A stretch of 64,000 nt of DNA. Origin: Heracleum sosnowskyi. Lineage: Eukaryota; Streptophyta; Magnoliopsida; Apiales; Apiaceae. The notes under the pieces are model-generated. The model was not told the DNA's origin. It made no database searches and saw only the letters and a list, made by a program, of their open reading frames with translations. Of the stretch, positions 11,920-24,377 are shown piece by piece (the first letter of the stretch is position 1; each line of letters opens with the position of its first letter). The stretch is taken from contig CM061240.1 in assembly GCA_030848705.1 (NCBI GenBank), forward strand, positions 18,681,001-18,745,000, given 5' to 3'. The position numbers were made by a program, and so were the translations under genes.

Positions 11920-12216
11920 TTTGTTTTTCTTTTTTTTCCTTTTCAACAAAATTACCGTTTTACCTTTTTTTTTGAAAAATAACAAAAATGTCACTCGTAT
12001 ATTATTATACAAATTTTTTTTAATAAATGTGTTACTACAAAGATTCGAACCTCCAACCTCCTTCCAAGATATCCATGGGCTTAACCACTATGCTACATGT
12101 CTTTTTGAGTTTATTTCAAAAAACTTATTAGATAACCCACGTCTTTTATCTCTTATATTATTTTTTTACTTTGATGTTTGAATAAATAAAATGTTGGTTT
12201 GAATTATTTATATAAA
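11920..12216 (-). repeat. tRNA-like repeat family, copy 2
   Basis: A second copy of the repeat at 11060, with the same A-box-like and B-box-like segments and the same end (ttatttatataaa). It again abuts a Helitron 3' terminus at 12217. Its left part (ttgtttttctttttttt) is the sequence expected to the right of the insertion site. Confidence 0.65.
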
Positions 12217-13902
12217 CTAGCTATTTAGCCCGTGCAATGCACGGACATACTGTAAATGTGAGTAAAATATTGGTTTGTTCGGAATATTTTTGTGCGTTTA
12301 CGTATTAGATTAACAATTTATGAGTTATACGCCATGTAAAGTTAGTACAAGTTTGTATTACACTTATATGCATGCAAATTCTTTTTTTCTTTTTTTATTA
12401 TCTTGTGTTGATTTGAACGTATTTGCATCATACAAATATAATACTTAAAATATGTCAGAGATTATATATAGTTTAATTTATTAGAGGTATAAATAACTAA
12501 AATACACATGCATGCTTAATATATAAATTTTAATTTTTTACAATATTTATTTCATAAATCTATGTATATGTGTATGCAACCAAAAAATTAAAATTGTTTA
12601 GTGAAATATTATCATGTATTCATATAAATTATGTATATATGTATGTATGTATGTATGTACTAGCTTAAAACCCGTGCGATGCACGGATTGTTAATTGTTA
12701 TTTTATTATTATTGTTTTAATATTTTATTAATTGTAATTTTGCAAAAAATAAGTAGACATGTTAAAATAGCTAAACACTTTTAATTAATTAAAAACATTA
12801 AAACAGATTTTAAAATAAATAAGTATGGGGTCGCCCGTTATATTTTTGAAAATGAAGGGTTTTAGTTAGAAAAAATGTAACATATATTTAGTTTAGAAAG
12901 GTAAATGCCCGTGATATTTTTGGAAAATGAGGTTTGAAAATTTAATATTTAAAAGTATTTAAATACGTTTTAAAATAAATAAGTAAATGGTTTCCTGTGA
13001 TATTTTTGGAAAAAGAATGGATTTTAGTGAGAAAAATAGAAAAAGTAAATTATAAAAGACAATTTCCCGTGATATATTTAGAAAAGAAGGAACTTTTTAG
13101 AAAAAATATATAATATATTTTAGCTGAAAAGGTAATTGGTTATAAATAGGTATTTGATTATTTATATTTTAATATTTGTAGTAATTGCATTTGTTAAGAA
13201 AAATAGGTAAACATGTTAAAATAGGTAAACTTTTAAAAAATAATTATAATATTAAAATAGTTTTAAAAATAAATAACTAAACGTCCGTGATATTTTTGGA
13301 AAATGAGGGGTTTTAGTTAAAAAAAAAAGGTAATTGCATGTGATATATTTGAAAAAGTAGGGGAATTTGTTAGAAAAAATAGAAAAAATAATGTATTTTA
13401 GGTGAAAAAGATAATTGGTTATATCTATGTAATATTATTATTTAATAATATATTTCTATAAATAAGTAAGGTTAATTAAGTAAAAACACAAAGTACAGTT
13501 AATTAAGGACAATTAAGTAAAATCACAACGTACCATACCGACCAACCAAAATTAAGGGCAATTAAGTAAAATCACAACGTACCATACCGACCAACCAAAC
13601 TTTTAATGTTTCGTCTATTATATAATAGTATTGATGTATGCATGTATGTATGTGTGTGTATTTATGTATGTATATATATGTGTGTGTATGTATGTATGAA
13701 TGTATGTACGTATATTTGTATGTATGTATGATGTATAAGTATGCATATTAATTTTGCAGCATTTAATCACATGTATTAAATATACTGACGTTGAAAGACT
13801 AAAATAACCCTGAAAGATTTAATAGAAAGGAGGGTAAAATGGTCCAAGTGAATTAAATTGCTTAGTCAAACCTTCATGTTGTTGTATTAGATATATAATA
13901 GA
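12217..13902 (-). mobile_element. Non-autonomous Helitron 2 (host of Helitron 3)
   Basis: On the minus strand, the 5' end TCTATTATATATCTAATACA lies at 13902 and the 3' end CTAG at 12217. The 3' end is preceded by the hairpin CCGTGCATTGCACGGG. It is flanked by A and T. Removing the 975-base Helitron 3 leaves an element of about 711 bases. The interior contains a long TATG microsatellite and no coding region. Confidence 0.75.
12660..13634 (-). mobile_element. Non-autonomous Helitron 3, nested in Helitron 2
   Basis: On the minus strand it starts TCAATACTATTATATAATAG at 13634 and ends CTAG at 12660, preceded by the hairpin CCGTGCATCGCACGGG. It interrupts a TATG microsatellite: the left flank is gtatgtatgta and the right flank is tgtatgcatg, giving an AT target. 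A 45-base segment is directly duplicated near 13495-13605. No protein is encoded. Confidence 0.75.
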
Positions 13903-14200
13903 TTTGTTTTTCTTTTTTCCTTTTTATGCCACTCGTATATTTTTATACAATTTTTTTTAATAGATGTGTTACTACAAAGATTCGAACCTCCAACCTCCTT
14001 CCAAGATATCCATGGGCTTAACCACTATGCTACATGCATTTTTGAGTTTATTTCAAAAAACTTATTAGATAACCCACGTCTTTTATCTCTTATATATTTT
14101 TTTTTTGCTTTGATGTTTGAATAAATAAAATGTTGGTTTGAATTATTTATATAAATTTGTTTTTCTTTTTTCCTTTTCGTAATTTTATATATCTATATAT
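13903..14200 (-). repeat. tRNA-like repeat family, copy 3 (empty insertion site)
   Basis: This copy has the same A/B-box-like core but runs uninterrupted through ttatttatataaatttgtttttc (about 14143-14166), the site where Helitrons 1 and 2 sit in copies 1 and 2. It acts as the unoccupied reference for those insertions. Confidence 0.65.
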
Positions 14201-15110
14201 TCAATCACTATATATTATTGCAGTTGTATGTTTTCAATTTAATATATATTAATTATGTTGATTATAATTCATAATTTATATTATACTTTATTTGAATTAA
14301 ATTAATTATTCATGCATAAAATATACTATTAAAATTCGATCTAATATAAGAAATATTATACACATTATATCTCTCATTATTAGTTATTTCTATAATTTTT
14401 AAACTAAGAACATTAGCATTCAAATTATACAAAAAATTCGTCTACCTACTCTGTTCATCACATCCATTTCTTAACAATTTTCTTTTCCAGAATGTATTGT
14501 TCATTTGTTAACATTTTCTAAAGTAACATGTCATTCTTTATTAACTTATCTATATATTTTTTTCACCTTTCTAACCCCCTCCCCTTCAACCCCAGTGAGT
14601 TCGTGTCAAAAATCGGGGTGAGTTTTTAAAATATAGGATATTACATAGTATATAATTACATAATGATCAGTCAGACTGTTAGTAGACGATAAAGTTTGGG
14701 AAAATTGAAAATTACAAGTTTTGAAAATAGAATTTCAAATTGTATTCCAAAAATTATTGTACGATGTTAAAAAAAGTATAATCTTTCATAATAATAATAG
14801 AACTTTATAGAATACATTAAATTGATTCGTAATGTCATATAATCATTTTGATAAAATAAAATTCTAAATAGGGTTTGTGGGTCCTTGACGACATCCTCTA
14901 CAACATATACAATATTTCTTATATTAGGTCGAATTTCAATAGCATATTTTATGTATGAATAATTAGTTTAATTCAAATAAAGTATAATAAAGATATATAA
15001 TATAAAAGTATGAATTTTAAACAACATAATTAATATATATTTAATCAAAAACATACAACTGTAATAAAATTCAGTGATTGAATATATAGGTATATAAAAT
15101 TACAAAAAGA
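14201..15110. other. AT-rich intergenic, no gene seen
   Basis: Very AT-rich sequence. Some segments near 14330-14420 and 14900-15080 look like diverged inverted copies of each other (for example the ttcgatctaatataagaaatat type and its complement), which suggests a large foldback element. I did not resolve its ends. Confidence 0.35.
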
Positions 15111-15112
15111 AG

Positions 15113-15245
15113 CCTCCGGGCCTGTAGATGAGTTGGTGAGAGCACTGGTTATTGACCAAAGCATTCAAGGTTTGATTCATGGGACCGTGGGGAATTCTTC
15201 CTGCACTCTAGGGTCTGACGTGATACCGGTTGGGGTGTCCGGAAA
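15113..15245 (+). repeat. Possible tRNA-derived SINE
   Basis: A GC-richer island reads tgtagatgagttggtgagag (A-box-like), then about 35 bases later ggtttgattcat (B-box-like), the polymerase III promoter arrangement of tRNA-derived SINEs. There is no clear poly(A) tail or target duplication. Confidence 0.45.
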
Positions 15246-15269
15246 ATAAAATTTTTGACCAAAATTACG

Positions 15270-15590
15270 AAAAGATGAAAACAAAAACTGATTTATATAA
15301 ATAATACAAACCAATATTTTATTTATTTAAACATCAAAGTAAAAATAATATAAGAGAAGAGAAGAAAGACGTGGATTATCTAATAAATTTTTTGAAGTAA
15401 ACTCAAACAGGCATGTAGAATAGTGGTTAAACCCATGAACATCTTAGAAGGAGGTTGGAGGTTTGTTTCTTTGTACTAACAACTATTAATATATTTTTGC
15501 ATAATAATATATGAGTGACATTTTTGTGACGACCATTTAATTGGAAATTTTTGCCCTTGTGTTGAGGTTTAATATATAGTAATAAATTGG
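15270..15590 (+). repeat. tRNA-like repeat family, inverted copy 4
   Basis: Here the repeat described at 11060 lies in the opposite orientation: gtagaatagtggttaaaccc then ggaggttggaggttt on the plus strand. It ends near 15590 with cttgtgttgaggtttaatatatag, which seems to be the outer end of the family because the diverged copy at 52280 begins with its complement. Confidence 0.6.
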
Positions 15591-16319
15591 ATTAAAATGT
15601 GTAACTGTAAAACGATATAACAAACATATTCTTAATGTCATTTACTAAGTGTGTTAATATAATTTAATATAAAGATGAACACATGAGAGGAGTGTAGAAT
15701 CAGTTCCCAAGTAAAAAACCAAAAACAAATAGGTGACATGAATACTCCAAACTGTAATAGGTGTTCATCTCCCAAGGTGTTTATCACAAACTCGGGTGAT
15801 GTGAGGGTGTGCAAAGATGCGTCGGCCTTCAGCTTCTTTTTAAAATCCTCTATCTCATTCATGCATGTTCGATTATATTACAATAACATTGCATGCATAT
15901 AACCTATTCATAACCTAGATTGCAGGAAAAAAAACCCAATCAATTCCCGAAAAACATATAACAACCGCTCTCTAACGCAAATTACCAATCTACAAACTAT
16001 CATTTCTCTGACACACAAAACACAGGTAAACCTGCTTATAATCACAAGAAGAACAATAGTACATTCGTGCTTTAAATTCTACATTATTTCAATCTGGTCT
16101 CAAAATCAATAATAGTCACTATAAACAAGTCTTAGAGCTTTGGCATAGTTACGTTTGTGATTCAAAGTAATTACACTATTCGTCAAAAAAATTCTTTACT
16201 CCTCACTATGCATGAACCATACTTCTCATTTTACGCTCTCAAATTTAAGACTACACAATCCTTAATCTAATAAATCGATCACGACCAAATTTTTCACGAT
16301 AAAAATTATTGACATCTCT

Positions 16320-16355
16320 ATGTAGGCCCGTGCCTTGCACAGGCTGTTACGCTAG
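16320..16355 (+). mobile_element. Helitron 3' terminus (plus strand)
   Basis: The sequence gcccgtgccttgcacaggc forms an imperfect hairpin followed by CTAG and T, the standard Helitron 3' end. The matching 5' TC end upstream could not be identified with confidence, so only the terminus is annotated. Confidence 0.5.
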
Positions 16356-16609
16356 TTATTAATATAAACACTAACTTGATCATTTTGAAACATTATTTTC
16401 GATTAATTATTTCCATTTCTTTCTCTTCATCTCAGATCATATTGAAATGTTCTTTTTTTTCTAAATGAATAATATCAATTACAAAAATTAAGAAAATTTA
16501 AATGTATAACCTTACATGAACTCAAACTCTCGATTCTCTCTCTTCTATCATTGAAAACCTAATAGTCGTGGTTTCTTATCATTTAATCCACTTTTTAGAG
16601 GAGGAGTAT

Positions 16610-16800
16610 ATTATATGGAGGGAAGGTTCTAGGAAGACCCTCTTGAGAACAATAAAATCACCACTCTCTCTTTTATCACCGGAAACCTAACACGGTGATT
16701 TAATCCACTTTTCAGAGTAGTATATTAGAGTGTATATATATATATATAGGTAAGGTTCTAGAAAACCCTGTTTATAAAGAGAACAAGAGACCGCATCTAG
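16610..16800. repeat. Short dispersed repeat with ggttctag motifs
   Basis: Two similar segments, ggaaggttctaggaagaccct (16620) and gtaaggttctagaaaaccct (16748), are separated by about 125 bases. Each is followed by a gagaacaa stretch. This looks like a small non-coding transposon or its relics. Confidence 0.35.
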
Positions 16801-19590
16801 ATTATCCATTAATTAAATTTTATTAAATTATAAAATACTACAATTGATGGCATTAGAGTAGTTACCTTTAAGATCAAGGTTATAACTTGAATGAACTGTT
16901 TTTTATAATATATGCTTTGTATTTTCTTAATGAAGGAAAGATTCTTAATGTCAAGATTTAATTGTATAACTGGATTGTTTTTTTTAAACGAATATGTGAT
17001 TGAACTTTTCACGCTAGACTGATATATGATATACATATTTTGTTAACAACATATAAATTTGTAACCATATAAGAATGTTTTTGTATCTTTTAAAAGTTGT
17101 TGCTTTCATAACTCTATCTTTTAATAAATTATTCTTTAAACTTGTTTCTAAACTATATACGAAAGAATTTATTGTAATTGTTTTATCCTCAAAATTTTCA
17201 ATGTTGTGTAAATATTTGACTATCAAATTATACAACAAACTTGAACGTGAGAATAGAAATTCAAGACCGTTGCAAGTTGTTTCATAATTTGAACGTTAAT
17301 TGTTTAACATATATATACTTGTGATTGTAGTACTCGTTTTTAATCCAAGAAAAAGGAAGCACACTACATGTAAGTCTACAAGAAAACAACTTCGTGCTTA
17401 CTTGAAAATCTTTTTTACTTGAGCTATAGTATACATATATGTTTACATTCATATTTTAAGTGCATGGTTTGAGTTGTATTGATTTATATTGATTATATTA
17501 CTCAGATTGTATGTGTTGTTGTTGAGTAGTTAGCTTGGACACAAGGGTTCAGGAACTAGCTTGATATAAAAATTTGTACTCTGAGAGTATAGTAGGTTAT
17601 TTGATTCAAGAAAAAAAGTTGTCAATATTTAGCAAGAAATTCAACTGAACCATTTAACAATTTAATTATAGTTCCCCTGCAGGCCAAATTTAGTAATAAG
17701 TAGGTGCTACCTTTTAAAGGGTCTGGCCGAGAACCTGTTAAGTATACCATGGAAATATAATGGTACAATGCCAAACTTCTTGCACATGTAGCATTGCTAA
17801 ACCAACATCCATTGCTCGAGAACAACCTCAGTCACTACAATACTTGGTCTATCTTTTTTCACTGAGGTTTGTTCCATCTCCCTAACAAGGTAAAAAGAGT
17901 TGCAACATACAGCGAGGCCGAGACTGAAAAATTGTGCAAGTATGTTTATTGCTACCTACCTAAATAATGAAAAGAATTCAGAGACCTTACTTTTTTAGTT
18001 TTGCCATGATCTAAGTTTCATCTGGCAAAAGGAAAAAGGAATTAAGTTTCAATTTAAAAACTCAGATCAGACACATCAATTATGGGTTAGTCTAATAAGT
18101 TAATAATGACATATACTTTCAAGAATTGTTAAAAAAACAAAACACTTTCCGATACAATCTCTAAAAATATCAGTAGAAACCACATATAGTCCAAATATTA
18201 AGATTAATAAAACTTTAAACAATGAAATGCAGGTGTGTAGACATATATGCGTTTGTGCATCATCTATGAAGAAAAAAAAGAAAGGCTGTAAATTTATAGG
18301 TTATAATCCAGGAAGCTTGCAACATACCCTTTCAGTGAAACATTTTATTACACATCAACATCCATGTGTACCTCCACGTCAGTGCCTACTCTGAATGACT
18401 AAATCGTGTAAATACCAAAATCCTCCGTCTCACAACTAAACGCCAATATTAGCATTTGACCACCGTCTTATGTTGTTTTCTTCTGTTATACCGGGAGAAG
18501 CTTTGATGATTGATGGCAAGCTTGAGGAAGAGGCATTGTAACTGCATGGGGTTCTGCTTCTTCCGATCATGACCAGATGTTTTTGACCCGCCTGATTAGG
18601 CCGCTTCTCTCCCTGCTCGTAAACTCTAAACCCCTAATATATGTTTGTTTTCGTACGTGTGCTTCTGTAATTGTTTGGGAACTCCAGTAATAGGCATGGA
18701 GTGGTGTTGTACAACCTATTCGATAGAATGTCTCTGGGCTACGCACCCCGCCCACCTTAAAATTGATTAGAATTATAGATTTTCCCATTTAATTTCAATA
18801 ACAAAATTAAGTTTCATTGCGAAAGATGAGGAGCAGGCATAATTACTCATGTGAGCAAATTAAATTTGTGATCATATTAGTGAAAATATCACCAGTAAAA
18901 AAATTTAGAGTTGATCTCAATTTTCATAATTTTGTTGGTCCCTCGAAAACATTAAACATAATCATAACCCACCATGACATCATAAATTTAATCTCTTTCT
19001 GCAGCCCATTTTTTTAATTAAGATCAAATAACAAATCATAAGAATTGCATTCTATATACCCAACAAGCATTTTCTACAACAAAACTAAAAAGAGTTGATC
19101 ATGACTTACAAGCATTGCTAACACCCTTTTGCCAAAGTTGGAGCCCAAGTATTTGAACTGACCCAACTAATCATTTTCAAAAAAAAATATAAAAAATCAC
19201 CAGCTGCCACAATAGGCAGCCACATAACCTGTATATAGACATGTATATAACAATGAACACATAAATATAGATAATAAAAAGAGGAGAATCACATAATATA
19301 CATGATGGTAAATGGAACTACCGGTTCAATACCAAACAATTGCAAATATTACCTATTTATAAGCGAGTTGAGGCTCACACTGAAGGATGCAGAAGCGGTC
19401 CGAATGGAGAGTGCACACGTATTTCATCGCGGGTCTGCATCGTCGTGGCTTTAGCTCGGAATATGAAGTGAGAAGTCTGGGAACGAATGACTATTCAATT
19501 TAAATAGGGAGATAATGAAGTGAGGAGGGATAGAACTGTCATTTCACCTGAATAAATTTGCTCAATCTGAATGGGATGTTCTTGTATAAT
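16801..19590. other. Intergenic, no recognised gene
   Basis: AT-rich DNA with scattered short frames in all directions. The frame at 18567-18788 (minus) is the least random looking but matches nothing I know. No transposon termini or tandem arrays were found here. Confidence 0.4.
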
Positions 19591-19599
19591 AAATATAGT

Positions 19600-19834
19600 G
19601 GATGTGTGTTATATGTCGAAAAGATTTCAACTTTATTATGTACAATGTGTTATATGTATCAAAAAATTGCAACTTTGTTTTGTACAATGTGTAATATATG
19701 TCAAAATTTTGCGCCTTATATCCGATGTATTGGTTTATTGGTATGGTAATTGAGAACTTGATACTACTTGTGAGTTGTACTATCTGCAGAAGATATGTAT
19801 TTTGGAAACATTGCAGCTTTTTGTACAATGTGAT
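19600..19834. repeat. Short tandem array flanking MULE 1
   Basis: Units of about 41 bases ending in ttgtacaatgtgtaatatatgt-like sequence recur about three times, with a further relative just before the MULE. Related text resumes on the other side at 23868-24030 (caactttattatgtgtaatgtgtt), so the MULE landed inside this array. Confidence 0.55.
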
Positions 19835-20475
19835 GGGTTTTTTGGCTCCCTCGCTTTTCTGGTACAGTTACGTACCAGAATTGCGGAATTGGTACAGCTG
19901 CGTTGGACATTGCAAAACTGGTATAGGGCGCCACAGTTCGTGGCGACCTCGGAGGGGTGCGCCACAGCCCATGGCGACCCTGTTGTATCCATTTTTTTGG
20001 TTGGTTTGCCGTTGGTAAAATAGGTTGTTTGACCTCGTATTCAATTCAAGTTTTAAACATCCATTTTCAAGATTGGAAAACTGAGATAATAAAAGAAAAA
20101 ATTTGGTTTTTTATTTTGGCATATTACAGTTGAACGGTCCAATTTTGTTAAAATTTAAAAATTGAGTTACAAAATTTGGATAAGTTATGATTTTTTATTA
20201 GCCGAACATGAGATCCTGAAAATGCAAAAACAAAAAAAAATTATTGGTCCGAAAGCGACAAGAAGACACAACTTTCAAGTTTTGTAAAAGTGTCCCGTGA
20301 ATATACAGGAAAATGTAATGATAGTGTGTATGCAGTTCTGAATTTATTTTGGCATAGTATGAACCCGTGAATACATAGGAAAATGGTCTCGTGATCTAAA
20401 CTATTGTCTTTAGGTGTTAAAGAATTTGAATTATGACTATAAATACCCTATGCTCATTCTCATCATCTTTGAAAA

Positions 20476-20910
20476 ATGACAAATGGTTATACTAGTGGTG
20501 ATATTTTCAGAGCCATGGGTAGAAAATGGCTATGTGACGATGATTTTGTGTACTCAATGAACCCTAATCATCGTTACTCAAGTCAGGCAATAACAACAAT
20601 GCAGAGGGAGTGGGAGTGGCGTACGTAATGTCTTTCTTGTTTTGTTGAACAATGTCGCTCGAATGGACTTAGAATACCGAAACAACGCGCTATACTGATG
20701 CAACGCAATACTCCACAACAACTTGAAGTTGCATTGTTTCATGCACGAGATGAAGAGAACCGAATGCGTTTGCGTGTACATCGACATAGTCTAGCAGCAG
20801 ATGCAAGGATGTTTGTAGAGGATGGAGACATGCCACGTGCAAGACAGTATCACCAATGGAGCGTGAGTGTTGATAATGACTCAGACAGCTTCATGTCCGA
20901 CGAGGACTAA
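20476..20910 (+). pseudogene. MULE 1 second ORF, one in-frame stop
   Basis: The frame opens at ATG 20476 (MTNGYTSGDIFRAMGRKW) and runs in one frame to 20910 (145 codons) with a single TAA at 20626-20628. After the stop it is open again and ends in a Ser/Asp-rich tail (DNDSDSFMSDED). The middle is Arg/Gln/His rich and probably helical. It is convergent with the transposase. Some Mutator elements carry a second gene of unclear role, so this is either such an accessory gene or a captured host fragment. I do not recognise the family. If TAA is real, translation could restart at 20698. Confidence 0.5.
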
Positions 20911-21140
20911 ACTATTGTACTTTTTAATATTCAAGTACGAGTAATTGTTCAATTTATGACTATGTTAACTAAAGACATGCTAGTTTTGCATTGTTAACTA
21001 AATTTGCATGCCATAGGAAATGAAATGGAAGCGATATTAAACCCACACAAATAGGAAATGAAATAAAATAAGTACATGTAGGAAATGAAATCACACAAAG
21101 CAAATACTATAAATTCATATGAAAACTAAGTGGAGCAACG

Positions 21141-23163
21141 TCAAACTGCATTGGAACGTAGAGGACAAAGTTTGCTCCGTTTTGTATGTCCTTCTTGGTT
21201 ACAGCGGCTACATTTTATCCCCGAACGCGATTGGTCCATCTCAGTACGAATTCTTACAGACTCCCCCTTGTCGCCACGTTTTTTCTTTATCTTTTTGCAG
21301 GCTTCATCCGGTACCAACTTACCATACCTCTGCCACTGTACCGGTAAGACGTAGTTCCAGCACTCAGTAGGATCCAATGGATATATGATAGGCTCCCATA
21401 ACTTATGCAATTTGGAAGTGTAGTGGTAAGGTTCAATCCATTTTTTCCAATCAAGATTCTCTGCCAAACAACCAGCCAATACATGAGAACAAGGCAAATG
21501 ATAGCACATCCATTTTCCACAAGTGCAACTCTGTTTACTCATGTCCACATTTTGGGTGCGCCCACCCTTTGTGCCTCCTTTAACCCGATAGCGTTGCGTA
21601 ACAACTTTGAAAATCCCTAGTTGTTTACTGAATGTATGCACCGTATGTGATTTAGCCTTTTCCATATATCTATTTATCATACTCTCTGTAATTTGGCATA
21701 ATTGTTGACCCCGCTGCATAGCATCGACAGTTTGGTTGCGCTGTGTGTTGACAATTCTAACAGTCTTGTTGAAGATATACTCCATCATTGCCGTTGCAGG
21801 AAGGAAACGAGCCATTCTTATGCTACCATTGAAGCCTTCCATCACGTTTGTTGTGGCTTGTCCATAACGAACACCACTAATATCGTAACATATGGTCCAC
21901 AATTCTGGATTAATGTCTGCTAGGTATTGCAAAGCAGGGGGTGATATCGCGCCTATTCTCTTCATGTATGCCTGGTGTTTGCTGATTTGGGGGGTAGTTC
22001 CGGCTTTCCACATCAATAGTTTTAACTCTCCACCGGCATGTTTACTTGAGAAGTTACTTCTGACATGAAATAAACAAAACCTATGAATCCCGTAAGGTGC
22101 TGTGAATCCACTTGTCGGGTTCCTCATCGCTGCTAGGATGCCAGCAGCACGATCTGAAATTATGCAGACATTTAACCTGTCTCTGCATACATGTTGACGT
22201 AGCAACTTCAGAAACCAAGACCAGTTTCTCTCCGATTCTTCGTCAACCAAGGCATAACAAACTGGATATTGATGACTATTCGAATCCACCCCCATTGCAA
22301 CCAATAATTTCCCATTATATTTTCCCTTCAGAAAGGTACCATCAATCGAAAGTACTGGATGGGCATATTGCCAACCATCCATAATTGCACGAAGGCACCA
22401 GAAAATCCGTTTGCAAATAGAACTGCTTCTATTAGTTTCATGATGAACAGCATCGATTACAGCGACAGTGCCAGGATTGGCATGTACCATGGCCATGAAA
22501 AACTGTGGGAGTGCATCATATGTGGTAGTCCAGTTACCGTAGACCTCCTCAACAGCCAACTGCTTGCCCCTCCATGCTTTACAGTAACTTACACGGTGGT
22601 TGAATTCGTCATTAACCATTGTCATAATGGTATTGACTCGGAAATGGCTCTTCTTCCGTTTCGTCGGAAATGGCTCCATCGGAGACATAGTTTGGATTAT
22701 GTTCAAGATGATATTGCTCGCGTTCTGTGAGGTCTCTTCCCATAGCACCAACGGAATCTGTGGCAAGTTGATACATATATTGACGACCTCTACGCACCAG
22801 CATTAGATTATTTTCAAACCGTATCTGTGACACAGCACCAATCACTATTTTCCTATACTTATTCCAATTGCCACATTCACCGGGGTCGGGATACATGATA
22901 AGTGAATCACGAGTGGGAACCCTTGCACCAATTCGAATGAGGTCATTTCTCAATCGTTCTGATTCCTGACGCCTATATGCCCATTCCCGACGAACGCCTG
23001 CAAAGTACTCTTTCGGATCGCTTAGTTTTAACCTATGATAATCGTCATCTCTTTCAACAAGCAACCAAACACGACAATCGTACTCACCCATTTCTTGTAA
23101 TCGAAATTTAACAAAACATTTCGATTCCTTTCTTAAGACACTGAATGAAGCTATAACCATCAA
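21141..23163 (-). pseudogene. MULE transposase (MURA-like) with a frame break
   Basis: The main frame (21141-22766, 541 codons) has the Mutator catalytic domain with Asp in SIDGTFLKGKY and Asp in IISDRAAGILAA, a candidate Glu in NVMEGFN, then a SWIM zinc finger (CTCGKWMCYHLPCSH) and a C-terminal zinc knuckle (CSRCNQEGHTKRSKLC). An upstream frame (22612-23163) encodes an acidic N-terminal segment ending EEEPFPSQYHYDNG and overlaps the main frame. The homologous protein seems to need a frame change somewhere in 22612-22766, so a one-base indel (or less likely an unusual intron) breaks it. The enzyme would bind the terminal repeats and cut and rejoin DNA in the nucleus. No MuDR N-terminal domain is visible. 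Confidence 0.85.
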
Positions 23164-23867
23164 TTATATATACCATACTTCAAATTACTAGTTATGCAGA
23201 CCTTGAAATGACCACTCATCTTTTTCATAAAATTAAAGCTTTGTATTATTTGTCATGTTTTCCAGAAATTATTGATCTCATGTGTAGTCTTGTCAAACTA
23301 AATTTGAAGCTTTATTATTGCTCTGAATACAACTGTTAGCATGCAAATGTAAAAGTGGTGTAGTCACGTCAACATTAAGGCTGTATTATTATCATCCTTC
23401 CATATGCTTGAATAATTTTTTTTTTCTAGTCCATAAAATTTTTTGCATAAATTGTGTACGAACTACAATTTTGTGTAGTTATCATTTTTGGATCAAAATT
23501 TAACATAGTTACGTGTAATATTATTTTTTAAATTTTGGATAGTCCCAAAGTACAACAGCTCATGTTTAATTTAAAACAAAGAAAATGCTAATATAATTTT
23601 TGCAAGTATAATCTATAAACCTACAAAAGAGAGAGTTACAAAACAATTTTTACTAAGTGACAAATCTGTTTTACTAAGTAATCACGGGGAAAGTGAAATG
23701 AATACAAATAAAATACAGGGTCGGTCGCCACGGGCTGTGGCGCACCCCTCCGAGGTCGCCACGAACTGTGACGCCCTATATCAGTTTTGCAATGTCCAAC
23801 GCAGCTGTACCAATTCCGCAATTCTGGTACGTAACTATACCAGAAAAGCGAGGGAGCCGGGTTTTTT

Positions 23868-24377
23868 GATATACTATGCAAGACCTTGATACTTGTAGTA
23901 TCGGATAGATCGCAACTTTATTATGTGTAATGTGTTACATATACAGCGTATTAGTTTTTCGATATAGTATGTGAGAACTTTGTGCTTTTTGTATCCTACA
24001 TGAATAGATTCAGCTTTATGTGCAATGTGTTAAATTTAAAATAAAAAGCTTAGGCTTGGGCTGTTTTTTTTGGTATTTATTAGCTTAGGCTGATTTGCAT
24101 TTAGGCTGTAGGTACGTGGTTTTGAATTTTGGTTTGCAATTTCAAGTCGGTAATACTTACTGAGTGTTTGTTTTTCAAGTTGTTGACTGGTCAGTCACTA
24201 CCTTTGATTTGAATTTTTTCCCAAGATTGTAGTTAGGGTTCTAAGAGGTTGCATTTGATGACTAGATTACAAAGTTTTGAGGCCAGTTGTCGATCTACAC
24301 CCTAAAAGTGCACAGTAGTTGTATATTATCACACTGTTGGAGAAGTTGACTGCTCAGCTGGTAGCCCAGTTGTGGAA
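23868..24377. other. Flank of MULE 1, no gene seen
   Basis: Continuation of the tandem array split by the MULE, then unremarkable T-rich sequence up to the next Helitron. Confidence 0.5.

Larger units (their letters stand above)
19844..23858 (-). mobile_element. MULE 1 (Mutator-like DNA transposon), 4.0 kb
   Basis: Long terminal inverted repeats of about 140 bases (19844-19985 and 23717-23858) begin GGCTCCCTCGCTTTTCTGGT. They are flanked by a perfect 9-bp target duplication GGGTTTTTT (19835-19843 and 23859-23867), the diagnostic size for Mutator. The element holds a minus-strand transposase (21141-23163) and a plus-strand ORF (20476-20910) that converge. The two inverted repeats differ at only a few positions, so the copy is fairly young. 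Autonomy is doubtful because both frames carry a lesion. Confidence 0.92.

Noticed and set aside
15113..15245. Genuine tRNA gene
   Set aside because: The A and B box-like motifs are degenerate and no complete cloverleaf with acceptor stem pairing is apparent.
18567..18788. Minus-strand 73-codon frame
   Set aside because: It has no recognisable domain, splice context or promoter. The surrounding DNA is non-coding and chance is the simplest reading.
20621..20672. Intron removing the stop in the MULE 1 second ORF
   Set aside because: GT and AG borders exist but the interval is only 52 bases and splicing would shift the frame into a stop.
21119..22806. Plus-strand frames across the MULE 1 transposase
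   Set aside because: They are shadows of the minus-strand transposase, which has the zinc fingers and catalytic motifs.
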